Below are positions 1 to 5,662 of a stretch of 9,275 nt of DNA, piece by piece. The position numbers were made by a program, and so were the translations under genes. How positions within the stretch are numbered: position 1 is the first letter of the stretch; each line of letters opens with the position of its first letter. The notes under the pieces were generated by a model. That model did not search any database. It was not told where the DNA came from and was given only the letters and a program-made list of their open reading frames with translations. Origin of the DNA: JBDTSW01 sp039930945 (GTDB taxonomy: Bacteria > Actinomycetota > Thermoleophilia > Solirubrobacterales > 70-9); assembly GCA_039930945.1 (NCBI GenBank), contig JBDTSW010000087.1, positions 1-9,275 on the forward strand, given 5' to 3'.

Positions 1-2
1 GT

Positions 3-8
3 GATAAT
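3..8 (+). promoter_or_regulatory. Putative -10 element for leaderless folP
   Basis: The hexamer GATAAT ends 6 nt before the first ATG of folP, so transcription would begin at or next to the start codon. There is no Shine-Dalgarno sequence in between. The same hexamer with the same 6-nt gap lies before coaX. The -35 region falls outside the window, so this is a motif-based inference. Confidence 0.5.
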
Positions 9-14
9 TGGGGA

Positions 15-821
15 ATGATGCGGTTGATGGGCATTGTCAACGTGACGCCCGATTCGTTCTCGGATGGGGGGCTGTACCTCGATGTGGGCCGGGCGATCGA
101 GCACGGGCGCGGGCTTGTCGCCGACGGCGCCGACATCGTCGACATCGGCGGCGAGTCGACGCGGCCCGGGGCCGCCGAGGTGGCGGCCGACGAGGAGGCG
201 CGGCGGACGACCCCGGTGGTGGCCGGGCTGGCCGCCGAGGGGATCGAGGTCTCGATCGACACCTCGAAGGCCGAGGTCGCGGGCGCGGCCCTCGATGCCG
301 GCGCGGGGATGGTCAACGACGTCACCGCGCTGGGCGCCGACCCCGAGCTCGCGGCCGTCTGCGCCGAGCGCGGGTGCGAGGTCGTGCTGATGCACATGCA
401 GGGCACGCCGCGGACGATGCAGGCCGACCCCACCTATGGCGACGTGGTCGACGACGTCAGGGCGTTCCTCAGCGAGCGGATCGCGTTCGCGGTGGGAGAG
501 GGGATCGCCGAGGAGCGGATCTGGGTCGACCCGGGGATCGGCTTCGGCAAGACGGTCGAGCACAACCTCGAGCTGCTGCGAAGGCTCGGCGAGCTGCACT
601 GCCTCGGCCGCCCGATCGTCATCGGGACCTCGCGCAAGACCTTCATCGGCCGGCTGACGGGGCGCGACGTCGACGCCCGCCTCGGGGGCACGATCGCGAC
701 CAACGTGCTGGCGCTGCGCTCGGGGGCCGAGATGCTGCGGGTGCATGAGGTGCGCGAGGTGCGTGAGGCTGCGCTGGTGACGCGGGCGGTGGCGCAGGGG
801 CGGGCATGGGCCCCGGCGTAG
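15..821 (+). CDS. folP: Dihydropteroate synthase (FolP)
   Basis: This 268-residue TIM-barrel enzyme joins 6-hydroxymethyl-7,8-dihydropterin pyrophosphate to p-aminobenzoate to make 7,8-dihydropteroate in the cytoplasm; it is the sulfonamide target. Family motifs are all visible: MGIVNVTPDSFSDGG at residues 5-19 (loop 1), DIGGESTRPGA at 43-53 (loop 2), SIDTSK at 80-85, VNDVT at 100-104, VDPGIGFGK at 171-179 and GTSRK at 204-208. The start is either of two tandem ATGs (15 or 18). With either, the chain begins almost on the first barrel strand, shorter than the 10-20-residue lead-in of most homologues. The frame is open to the window edge, so a slightly longer protein is not excluded, but the -10 box just upstream favours this start. 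It heads a folP-folB-folK cluster; folE may lie upstream, outside the window. Confidence 0.96.
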   Translation: MMRLMGIVNVTPDSFSDGGLYLDVGRAIEHGRGLVADGADIVDIGGESTRPGAAEVAADEEARRTTPVVAGLAAEGIEVSIDTSKAEVAGAALDAGAGMVNDVTALGADPELAAVCAERGCEVVLMHMQGTPRTMQADPTYGDVVDDVRAFLSERIAFAVGEGIAEERIWVDPGIGFGKTVEHNLELLRRLGELHCLGRPIVIGTSRKTFIGRLTGRDVDARLGGTIATNVLALRSGAEMLRVHEVREVREAALVTRAVAQGRAWAPA

Positions 822-859
822 CCACCACCGTCTCGCCCCACCGCGCGGGCTCTCGCAGA

Positions 860-865
860 TAGGTT
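860..865 (+). promoter_or_regulatory. Putative -10 element for leaderless folB
   Basis: TAGGTT fits the actinobacterial TANNNT -10 consensus and ends 7 nt before the folB ATG. The 51-bp folP-folB gap shows no Shine-Dalgarno near the start, so folB may have its own leaderless transcript in addition to read-through from folP. No convincing -35 box was seen. Confidence 0.45.
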
Positions 866-872
866 CTCGGGC

Positions 873-1301
873 ATGGAGGCCCACGGCCCTGAAGCCAGCA
901 CCTCGGTCCAGGTCGAGCTGGGCGGGATCTCGATCTACACCCACCATGGCGTCACCGAGGCCGAGCGCGAGATCGGCCAGCGGCTGGAGATCGACGTTTC
1001 CTTCGAGGTCGAAGAGTGCGACGCGGTGCTGACCGACCGGATCGAGGACACAGTCGACTACGGCGAGGCCTGCGACGTCGTCGTCCTCGCCGCGACCGAG
1101 CGCAGCTACAAGACGCTGGAGCGACTCGGCCATGTGATCGGCGAGCGCCTGATGGAGCGCTTCGGCGCCCGCTCGGTCCACGTCCGAGCCGCCAAGCCCG
1201 AGCCGCCGCTTCCGGTCAGCATGGACGAGGTCGCGGTCGAGGTCTCCCGCCAGGCGCCGGCCGACGACTCCGACGAGGACGGGCCGGAGGATCCGATGTG
1301 A
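873..1301 (+). CDS. folB: Dihydroneopterin aldolase (FolB)
   Basis: FolB cleaves 7,8-dihydroneopterin to 6-hydroxymethyl-7,8-dihydropterin and glycolaldehyde, supplying the substrate of FolK; the family forms octamers of T-fold subunits. The 142-residue protein shows the FolB signature: GGISIYTHHGV (17-27) followed by acidic residues (E29, E31) in the pterin-binding region, DTVDYGEACDVV (59-70), a helix ending LGHVIGERL (85-93), and the conserved lysine K108 in AAKPEPPLP. The last ~15 residues are a strongly acidic, probably disordered tail that many homologues lack. ATG 873 is the only sensible start: it follows a -10-like box and leaves about 11 residues before the first strand. The stop overlaps the folK start (GTGA), implying translational coupling. 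Confidence 0.94.
   Translation: MEAHGPEASTSVQVELGGISIYTHHGVTEAEREIGQRLEIDVSFEVEECDAVLTDRIEDTVDYGEACDVVVLAATERSYKTLERLGHVIGERLMERFGARSVHVRAAKPEPPLPVSMDEVAVEVSRQAPADDSDEDGPEDPM
1286..1291 (+). promoter_or_regulatory. Shine-Dalgarno for folK, inside folB
   Basis: GGAGGA lies 6 nt before the GTG at 1298, inside the end of folB. It decides the folK start, for which a far longer upstream frame is open, and contrasts with the lack of such a site before folP and folB. Confidence 0.75.
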
Positions 1302-1798
1302 GCGAGCGGGTCGGGTACCTCGGCCTGGGCTCGAATCTCGGCGACCGCGAGCGCCATCTCGCCGACGCGGTCGCGGCGCTGCCCGGCAGGGGCGTCGAGG
1401 TGGAGGCGGTGTCATCGCTGTATGAGACCGAGCCGATGGGCGAGGTTACAGACCAGCCTGACTTTCTCAACGCCGCCGCGAGGATCCGCACCGGGCTCGA
1501 GCCGGAGGAACTGCTCGCCGTCTGCAAGGCGGTCGAGGCCGACCTCGGTCGGGTTGCGGGCGGGCCGCGCCACGGCCCCCGGCCGATCGACGTCGACCTG
1601 CTCCTGCTCGGCGAGGTCGAGCTCGAGACCGAGGCGCTGGCGCTGCCCCACCGGGAGGTCACCTCGCGGCGGTTCGTGCTCGAGCCGCTGCTGGAGCTCG
1701 ACCCGGAGCTGTCGTTGCCGAGCGGGCTACGCCTCGCGGAGGCGTCGGCGGCGCTCGACGACCAGCGCGTGGTCAGGGTGGGCGAGCTCCGGGCCTGA
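1298..1798 (+). CDS. folK: HPPK (6-hydroxymethyl-7,8-dihydropterin pyrophosphokinase, FolK)
   Basis: FolK transfers pyrophosphate from ATP to 6-hydroxymethyl-7,8-dihydropterin, giving the substrate used by FolP. The 166-residue product has the usual length and all landmarks: LGLGSNLGDR (8-17), YETEPMG (42-48), DQPDFLNAAARI (52-63), and GPRHGPRPIDVDLLLLG (89-105) with the two Mg-binding aspartates D98 and D100, then LPHRE and RFVLEPLLEL near the C-terminus. The frame is open for about 280 bp upstream inside folB, but homology begins only at VGYLGLGSN, and GTG 1298 has a good Shine-Dalgarno and a 4-bp overlap with folB. It is the last gene of the folate operon; its stop is 9 bp from the stop of the convergent GST-fold gene. 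Confidence 0.96.
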   Translation: MSERVGYLGLGSNLGDRERHLADAVAALPGRGVEVEAVSSLYETEPMGEVTDQPDFLNAAARIRTGLEPEELLAVCKAVEADLGRVAGGPRHGPRPIDVDLLLLGEVELETEALALPHREVTSRRFVLEPLLELDPELSLPSGLRLAEASAALDDQRVVRVGELRA

Positions 1799-1807
1799 GA
1801 TGGGTCG

Positions 1808-2560
1808 CTAGGCCGCCGCGGGCTGGCGCAGCGGCTCGAGCCAGGCGGCGGGAAGGATCGGCGGTATCTGGCCCGGGTATTCCGGGAAGGCGCGCATCGC
1901 CAGCCCGCCCGCCGGGTGCGACTCGAGCGCCGGCCGCAGGTCGTCGAGGGTCATCGCCAGGCGGAGGCTGGCGCCCACCTGCAGGTCGGCCGCGTTCAGC
2001 CCGCCGCCGCCCATCACCCCGTCGGCGATCCAGTCGTCCACCCGCTGCAGCATCCCCGGCAGGGCGGCGATGTCGGCTCGCACGTTTTCGTCGGTCGCCT
2101 GGTTGACCTTGGCGGCGGCGGCGACCAGCGGCGCGCCGGTCTTCACCGCCAGATCGACCGGGATGCCCAGCCGGGCGCCCTTCGAGAAGCTCGTCATCGG
2201 CGCACGGTCGCGGCGGAGCGCGTTCCAGAGGATCCTGCGGATCGGCGCCTGCAGCACCTCGTCGCCCCAGCGCTCGGCGCCCTCGACCGTCGTGCGCTCC
2301 TCCCCCGGGGGCGGGTACAGCGCCGGCTCGGGGACGAGGCGATCGAGCTCGCGGGCGATCTCGCGCGAGCCCTGCACCCGACGGCCGTCGATCTTGGCCG
2401 CCGGGACCGTGTTCGCCGGAAAGCGCAGCGCCCGCAGCACCCCCTTGGAGACGACGGGCATGAGATCGACCCGCTTGTAATCAATCCCCTTCAGCTCCAG
2501 CATCCTTCGAACCGTCATCGCCGGGTGCGAGCCGGGAATCACGTACAGGGTGACGTCCAT
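1808..2560 (-). CDS. Glutathione S-transferase-fold protein
   Basis: This 250-residue protein has a thioredoxin-like N-terminal half and a helical C-terminal half, as in cytosolic GSTs. The first strand and turn read MDVTLYVIPGSHPAMTVRR; S11 or H12 occupies the position where active GSTs carry Ser/Cys, and no CPxC redox motif is present. A VP pair at 52-53 is the expected cis-proline, and GSREI (64-68) replaces the E/D-S motif that binds the glutamyl part of glutathione. Residues 90-250 are rich in helices and contain an NAADLQVGASLR segment typical of the GST C-domain. Most actinobacteria make mycothiol rather than glutathione, so the substrate is unknown. The ATG at 2560 (Met10 of a longer TTG-start frame) is preferred because TACGAT lies 7 nt upstream. 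It is the only reversed gene in the window. Confidence 0.82.
   Translation of the reverse strand: MDVTLYVIPGSHPAMTVRRMLELKGIDYKRVDLMPVVSKGVLRALRFPANTVPAAKIDGRRVQGSREIARELDRLVPEPALYPPPGEERTTVEGAERWGDEVLQAPIRRILWNALRRDRAPMTSFSKGARLGIPVDLAVKTGAPLVAAAAKVNQATDENVRADIAALPGMLQRVDDWIADGVMGGGGLNAADLQVGASLRLAMTLDDLRPALESHPAGGLAMRAFPEYPGQIPPILPAAWLEPLRQPAAA
1812..1849. terminator. Possible bidirectional hairpin at convergent gene ends
   Basis: GCCGCC (1812-1817) pairs with GGCGGC (1844-1849), and TGG/CCA inside can continue the stem. It lies in the 3' end of the GST-fold gene, just past the folK stop. The 9-bp gap leaves no other room for a terminator, but there is no T-tract on either strand, so the assignment is weak. 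Confidence 0.25.
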
Positions 2561-2567
2561 GCCCAAG

Positions 2568-2573
2568 ATCGTA
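2568..2573 (-). promoter_or_regulatory. Putative -10 element for leaderless GST-fold gene
   Basis: Read on the minus strand this is TACGAT, ending 7 nt before the ATG at 2560, with no Shine-Dalgarno. A short perfect inverted repeat, GGGAC-AAG-GTCCC at 2581-2593, lies about 20-33 bp upstream of the start, overlapping the expected -35 zone, and could be an operator. Confidence 0.42.
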
Positions 2574-2636
2574 CGCGCTAGGGACAAGGTCCCGGTAGAC
2601 CACGGCCACCCTGCCGGGTAAGGCCTGGACCCGAGC

Positions 2637-2695
2637 CCGCCGCCCCCGGACGCGAAGCGGAGGAGGCGGCGGAGTCATTCCGGAGGAGGCGGCGG
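2637..2695. repeat. GC-rich hairpin and 15-bp direct repeat in the GST/coaX divergent region
   Basis: The 161-bp spacer between the divergent GST-fold gene and coaX holds two overlapping structures. CCGCCGCC (2637-2644) can pair with GGCGGCGG (2665-2672). The 15-mer CGGAGGAGGCGGCGG occurs at 2658-2672 and again exactly at 2681-2695, a 23-bp period ending 14 bp before the coaX -10 box. Two or so helical turns between copies would suit a tandem activator or repressor site, but no known binding motif is recognised. Confidence 0.5.
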
Positions 2696-2709
2696 GGTTG
2701 CTCAGGCGG

Positions 2710-2715
2710 GATAAT
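2710..2715 (+). promoter_or_regulatory. Putative -10 element for leaderless coaX
   Basis: GATAAT ends 6 nt before the ATG at 2722, the same hexamer and gap as before folP. There is no Shine-Dalgarno in the intervening bases. It supports ATG 2722 over an in-frame TTG at 2698, which would place the box inside the coding region. Confidence 0.55.
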
Positions 2716-2721
2716 CGCCCG

Positions 2722-3486
2722 ATGCTTCTCGCCATCGACGTCGGCAACACCCAGACCCACCTCGGGACCTTCGACGACGCCGAGCTGGTCGAGCACTGGC
2801 GCTTCCAGACCCGCGCGGGCGCCACCGGCGACGAGCTGGCCGAGCGGATCGCCGGCCTGCTGGCGCTGAGCGGGGTCGGCTTCGACCGGATCGAGGCGCT
2901 GGTCGTCTCCTCGGTGGTGCCTCCGCTGGGGACCGAGTACGAGGCGATGGCCGGGCGCTACCTGAATGTTCCGTGCCTGACCGTCGGCCCGGGGATCAAG
3001 ACCGGGATGGCGATCCTGATCGACAACCCCTACGAGGTCGGCGCCGATCGCCTCGTCAACGCCGTCGCCGCCCACGAGCGCTTCGGCTCGGCCTGCGTGG
3101 TCGTCGACTTCGGCACCGGGATCAACTTCGACGCCGTCTCGGCCGAGGGCGAGTACCTGGGTGGGGCGATCGCCCCCGGGGTCGAGATCTCGCTGACGGC
3201 GCTGACGGCGCGCGGCGCCCGGATCCCCCGGATCGACCTGGGCGAGCCCGAGACGGCGGTCGGCAAGTCCACCCGGGCGGCGATCCAGTCCGGCGTGATC
3301 TTCGGCTTCGCGGGCCTGATCGACGGGATCGCGCGCCGCTTCCAGGCCGAGCTCGGCGACGGCATCGAGTTCATCGCCACCGGCGGCCTGGCGCAGGCGA
3401 TCGTGCCCTACTGCGAGACGATCGACCTCGTCGACGACCTGCTCACCCTGAACGGGCTGCGGCTGATCCACGAGCTCAACGCTTGA
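2722..3486 (+). CDS. coaX: Type III pantothenate kinase (CoaX)
   Basis: CoaX phosphorylates pantothenate with ATP, the first committed step of coenzyme A synthesis; type III enzymes belong to the ASKHA fold, need a monovalent cation and are not feedback-inhibited by CoA. The 254 residues have the usual length and order of motifs: AIDVGNTQTHLG at 4-15 (phosphate loop), SSVVPPL at 63-69, NPYEVGADRLVNAV at 102-115 with the catalytic aspartate D109, VVVDFGTGINFDAV at 126-139, GGAIAPG shortly after, and ATGGLA near residue 220. The second nucleotide-binding motif usually reads DFGTxT/SxxD; here the second Thr/Ser is Ile134. Start ATG 2722 follows the -10 box directly and gives a family-typical N-terminus. 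dusB follows after 24 bp. Confidence 0.95.
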   Translation: MLLAIDVGNTQTHLGTFDDAELVEHWRFQTRAGATGDELAERIAGLLALSGVGFDRIEALVVSSVVPPLGTEYEAMAGRYLNVPCLTVGPGIKTGMAILIDNPYEVGADRLVNAVAAHERFGSACVVVDFGTGINFDAVSAEGEYLGGAIAPGVEISLTALTARGARIPRIDLGEPETAVGKSTRAAIQSGVIFGFAGLIDGIARRFQAELGDGIEFIATGGLAQAIVPYCETIDLVDDLLTLNGLRLIHELNA

Positions 3487-3497
3487 CCCCCGCGGCC

Positions 3498-3503
3498 TAC
3501 CCT
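3498..3503 (+). promoter_or_regulatory. Putative -10 element for leaderless dusB
   Basis: TACCCT matches TANNNT and ends 7 nt before the dusB ATG, within the 24-bp gap after coaX. No Shine-Dalgarno is present. dusB may thus be transcribed both with coaX and from its own start; -35 bases are not recognisable. Confidence 0.4.
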
Positions 3504-3510
3504 TAGGGCG

Positions 3511-4497
3511 ATGCAGCCCGCCTTGACCAGCCCCTTTTCGATCGGCGACGTGGAGATCTCCAACCGCGTCCTGCTGGCGCCCCTGGCCGGGATCGGCAAC
3601 TGGTTCGTCCGCCTGCAGGCGCGCCGCCACGGCGCCGGGCTGACGGTCTCCGAGATGGTCTCCAGCTTCGCGATCCGCCATGACAACGAGCGCACCCTGC
3701 GCGAGATGCTGCGGATCCACCCCGACGAGCACCCGGTATCGGTGCAGCTGTTCGGCCACGACCCCGAGGTGATGTTGGGCGCGGCGTCCACCGTCGCCGC
3801 GGCCGGCGCCGACCTCGTCGACCTGAACATGGGCTGCCCGGTGCCGAAGGTCTGCAAGACCGGGGCAGGGGCGGCGCTGCTGCGCGACCCCGATCTCGCC
3901 GTCGCCGTCGCCGCCGCCGCGATCGAGGGCTCGGGCCTGCCGGTGACCGTGAAGCTGCGCTCGGGGCTCGAGCCGGGCGACCGCAGCGGGTTCGAGCTGG
4001 CGCTGCGCCTGGCCGGCGCCGGAGTCGCCGCGATCTGCTTCCACCCCCGGCCGGCCACGGTTCACCATTCCGGGACCCCGGACTACGGGCTCGCCGCCGA
4101 TCTCGCCTCGCGACTGGAGATCCCGATGGTCATCTCCGGGGGGCTGCAGACGGCGGATGCGGCTCGCCGCGCCTACTCGGAGTCGGGCGCCGACGCGGTG
4201 ATGATCGCCCGCGGGGCGCTCGGCAGCCCCTGGATCTTCGAGCAGCTGACCGGCGCCCGCACCGAGGCGCCGACCCGCGCCGAGATCATCGCCGAGCTGT
4301 GCTGGGTGCTGGACCGCGCCGAGGAGCACTGGGGCGGTGAGCGCGCCGCCCGCAACCTGCGCAAGTTCTACCCCTGGTACCTGGAGCAGCTCGGGATCAG
4401 CGGGCCCGAGGCCGACGCCTACCAGCGCACGGCCTCGCTCGACGAGGTGCGAGCGATGCTCGACCGGGTGCGAGGAGAGGCCTCGCTTTCCGCCTGA
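3511..4497 (+). CDS. dusB: tRNA-dihydrouridine synthase, DusB-like
   Basis: This FMN- and NADPH-dependent enzyme reduces uridine to dihydrouridine in the D-loop of tRNA. The 328-residue protein has the Dus TIM barrel: LLAPLAGIGN at 21-30 (FMN-binding first strand), VQLFGHDP at 78-85, DLNMGCPVPKVCKTGAGAAL at 104-123 containing the catalytic cysteine C109, VTVKLRSG at 145-152, MVISGGLQT at 206-214 and GADAVMIARGALGSPWIF at 226-243 (phosphate site and C-terminal barrel end), followed by a helical tRNA-binding domain to residue 328. The usual IHGRTR segment is FHPRPATVHHSG (177-188), keeping H178 and R180 but losing the GRT core, so specificity may be altered. Its place between coaX and greA-lysS matches dusB in Bacillota. 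Other Dus subfamilies are possible but less likely. Confidence 0.9.
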   Translation: MQPALTSPFSIGDVEISNRVLLAPLAGIGNWFVRLQARRHGAGLTVSEMVSSFAIRHDNERTLREMLRIHPDEHPVSVQLFGHDPEVMLGAASTVAAAGADLVDLNMGCPVPKVCKTGAGAALLRDPDLAVAVAAAAIEGSGLPVTVKLRSGLEPGDRSGFELALRLAGAGVAAICFHPRPATVHHSGTPDYGLAADLASRLEIPMVISGGLQTADAARRAYSESGADAVMIARGALGSPWIFEQLTGARTEAPTRAEIIAELCWVLDRAEEHWGGERAARNLRKFYPWYLEQLGISGPEADAYQRTASLDEVRAMLDRVRGEASLSA

Positions 4498-4507
4498 TTC
4501 GCCTCGC

Positions 4508-4513
4508 TATAAT
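4508..4513 (+). promoter_or_regulatory. TATAAT -10 box of the greA promoter
   Basis: A perfect TATAAT occurs 10 bp after the dusB stop in otherwise GC-rich DNA. Transcription would start near 4520, giving greA a leader of roughly 105 nt. No good -35 hexamer is seen at 16-18 bp upstream. Confidence 0.62.
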
Positions 4514-4624
4514 CGCGCGCTGCCCGAGCGGGCCTGTGCCGAGACGGCGCCGCGCATCGGGCCTCTTTCATTGAGTGGCCGCCGCAGGGGTGGCCGAAAC
4601 CCGGACGGGACGAGGTAGTAGCCA
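4514..4624 (+). other. Structured 5' leader of greA
   Basis: This 111-nt region between promoter and greA contains nested inverted repeats: GCCCGA (4522-4527) pairs with TCGGGC (4556-4561), enclosing GTGCCG-AGA-CGGCGC (4536-4550, one G-U pair), and GGCC...GGCC around a CTTTCATTGAG loop follows at about 4559-4580. The 3' part (4585-4610) is largely unpaired before the Shine-Dalgarno. I do not match it to a known riboswitch. In E. coli the greA leader gives short attenuated RNAs (GraL), so a regulatory leader here is conceivable but unproven. Confidence 0.4.
4612..4616 (+). promoter_or_regulatory. Shine-Dalgarno for greA
   Basis: GAGGT lies 8 nt before the GTG at 4625. Tandem in-frame TAG codons at 4616-4621 rule out any earlier start in this frame, so together they fix the greA start. 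Confidence 0.65.
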
Positions 4625-5104
4625 GTGGCTCGCGAATCGCTGATCACCAAGGACGGGCTGAAGAAGCTGAAGGCCGACATCGAGCATCTCTCGACGGTGA
4701 AGCGCCGGGAGGTCGCCGTGCGGATCAAGGAGGCCCGCGAGTTCGGGGACATCTCCGAGAACTCCGAGTACGACGATGCCAAGAACGAGCAGGCCCTGCT
4801 CGAGCAGCGGATCGCCCAGCTCGAGGACCGCCTGCGCCGCGCCACCGTGATCGACGAGCGCAGCATCGACACCTCGACCGTCGGCGTCGGGGTGATGGTC
4901 CATGTCAAGGATCAGAAGTCCGGCGACTCGAAGAAGTTCCACATCGTCGGCTCGGCCGAGGCCAACCTGGCCGAGCAGAAGCTCTCCAACGAGTCTCCGA
5001 TCGGCAGCGCGCTGCAGGGCCGCAAGCGCGGCGAGGTCGTCACCGTCAAGACTCCGCGCGGCCCGAAGAAGAAGCTGAAGATCACCAAGATCGAGGCCGC
5101 CTAG
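4625..5104 (+). CDS. greA: Transcription elongation factor GreA
   Basis: GreA enters the RNA polymerase secondary channel and stimulates cleavage of backtracked RNA, rescuing paused complexes. The 159-residue product is of normal length. Residues 1-75 form the antiparallel coiled coil; its tip carries GDISENSEYDDAK (41-53), with D42 and E45 matching the two catalytic acidic residues D41/E44 of E. coli GreA. Residues 80-159 form the FKBP-like globular domain, including SNESPIGSALQGRKRGE and a basic PKKKLKI segment near the end. The GTG start has a Shine-Dalgarno and is preceded by stops. In this product the N-terminus MARESLITKDGLKKL aligns with the family start. The gene has its own TATAAT promoter, and the next frame downstream (the Hcp-like gene) is in the same register across the TAG. 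Confidence 0.97.
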   Translation: MARESLITKDGLKKLKADIEHLSTVKRREVAVRIKEAREFGDISENSEYDDAKNEQALLEQRIAQLEDRLRRATVIDERSIDTSTVGVGVMVHVKDQKSGDSKKFHIVGSAEANLAEQKLSNESPIGSALQGRKRGEVVTVKTPRGPKKKLKITKIEAA

Positions 5105-5120
5105 GCGCGGAAGCGTCATT

Positions 5121-5135
5121 CGCCGCTTGTCGGCG
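5121..5135 (+). terminator. Short hairpin after greA, possible weak terminator
   Basis: CGCCG-CTTGT-CGGCG is a perfect 5-bp stem with a 5-nt loop, extendable by two G-T pairs, 16 bp after the greA stop. No T-tract follows, so it could at most slow or end transcription with help. It also lies in the open stretch ahead of the Hcp-like gene. Confidence 0.3.
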
Positions 5136-5179
5136 GGGTCGGTTATCCGGGGACGCCCAATCCTCCGGACATAGATCCG

Positions 5180-5599
5180 GTGGAGATCGAGAGCTTCTCC
5201 TGGGGCCTGAGCCAGGCAGGCTCCGACTCCAAGGGTGGTGCTGCCGGTAGCGGCACCGGCAAGGTGAGCTTCCAGGACCTTCACTTCGTGATGAAGACCC
5301 CGGAGGGATACCCCCGGCTGGCGAACCTCGCCGCGACCGGCGACAAGCTCGAGCACGTGCTGATCCAGACCTATCAGGACGCGGCCGTCGGGGTGAACGT
5401 GGCCTACTGCGTGGACAAGGCGACCGTGACGAGCGTGCAGGCCAACATCGGCAGCTCGGGCCAAGACGGGGTCTCGGTCGACCTCGCCTACAAGAAGCTG
5501 GCGGTGGCGACGGAGCTCGAGGCGGGCGGGCTCGCGGTCGCGAGCTTCGACCTGAGCAAGCAGCAGTTCTCGTTCGGGGGCTCGCCCCCCTGTCCGTAA
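5180..5599 (+). CDS. Orphan Hcp-like protein, possibly N-terminally truncated
   Basis: The 139-residue product resembles the Hcp family (type VI secretion tube, PF05638-like). Characteristic stretches are EIESFSWGLSQAGS at 2-15 (compare EIDVLSWSWGxSxSGS in Hcp), a Gly/Ser-rich loop, GKVSFQDLHFVM at about 28-39, a PRLANLAATGDKLEHVLIQTY core, and a closing FDLSKQQ strand that aligns with the Hcp end. The first strand of Hcp (FLKIDGIKGES-like, about 20 residues) is missing. GTG 5180 is the only standard start in this frame after the greA stop, and it has neither a Shine-Dalgarno nor a well-placed -10 box, so start and integrity are uncertain. No signal peptide or transmembrane segment is visible. 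No other type VI genes occur here. It may be a domesticated Hcp fold, a misread 5' end, or a decaying gene. Confidence 0.6.
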   Translation: MEIESFSWGLSQAGSDSKGGAAGSGTGKVSFQDLHFVMKTPEGYPRLANLAATGDKLEHVLIQTYQDAAVGVNVAYCVDKATVTSVQANIGSSGQDGVSVDLAYKKLAVATELEAGGLAVASFDLSKQQFSFGGSPPCP

Positions 5600-5621
5600 C
5601 GGCGTAGCGGACGCCCGGGCG
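5576..5621. repeat. Cluster of small inverted repeats at the Hcp-like gene end
   Basis: Three palindromic units sit in a row: GGGGG-CTCG-CCCCC (5576-5589), GTCCG...CGGAC (5592-5596 with 5608-5612, spanning the TAA stop), and the perfect 10-bp palindrome CGCCCGGGCG (5612-5621). No T-tract follows. They may jointly act as a terminator or stabilise a 3' end. Confidence 0.4.
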
Positions 5622-5631
5622 AAACACCTGG

Positions 5632-5662
5632 GCGCGGCGGCGGGCGTTAGGCTCGCCGCCGC

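Noticed and set aside
2561..2587. Earlier TTG start for the GST-fold gene
   Set aside because: The extra nine residues precede the first thioredoxin strand without similarity, and the TACGAT box would be coding; ATG 2560 is preferred.
2698..2721. Earlier TTG start for coaX
   Set aside because: Adds residues unlike the family N-terminus and would put the GATAAT box inside the coding sequence; ATG 2722 fits better.
2578..4329. 583-codon open frame on the minus strand opposite coaX and dusB
   Set aside because: A shadow of GC-rich coding DNA: low-complexity Arg/Gly/Asp/Ala-rich translation, no family motifs, and it lies opposite two clear enzymes.
5180..5599. A type VI secretion locus
   Set aside because: Only one Hcp-like gene is present; its neighbours are greA and lysS, and type VI systems are not typical of actinobacteria.
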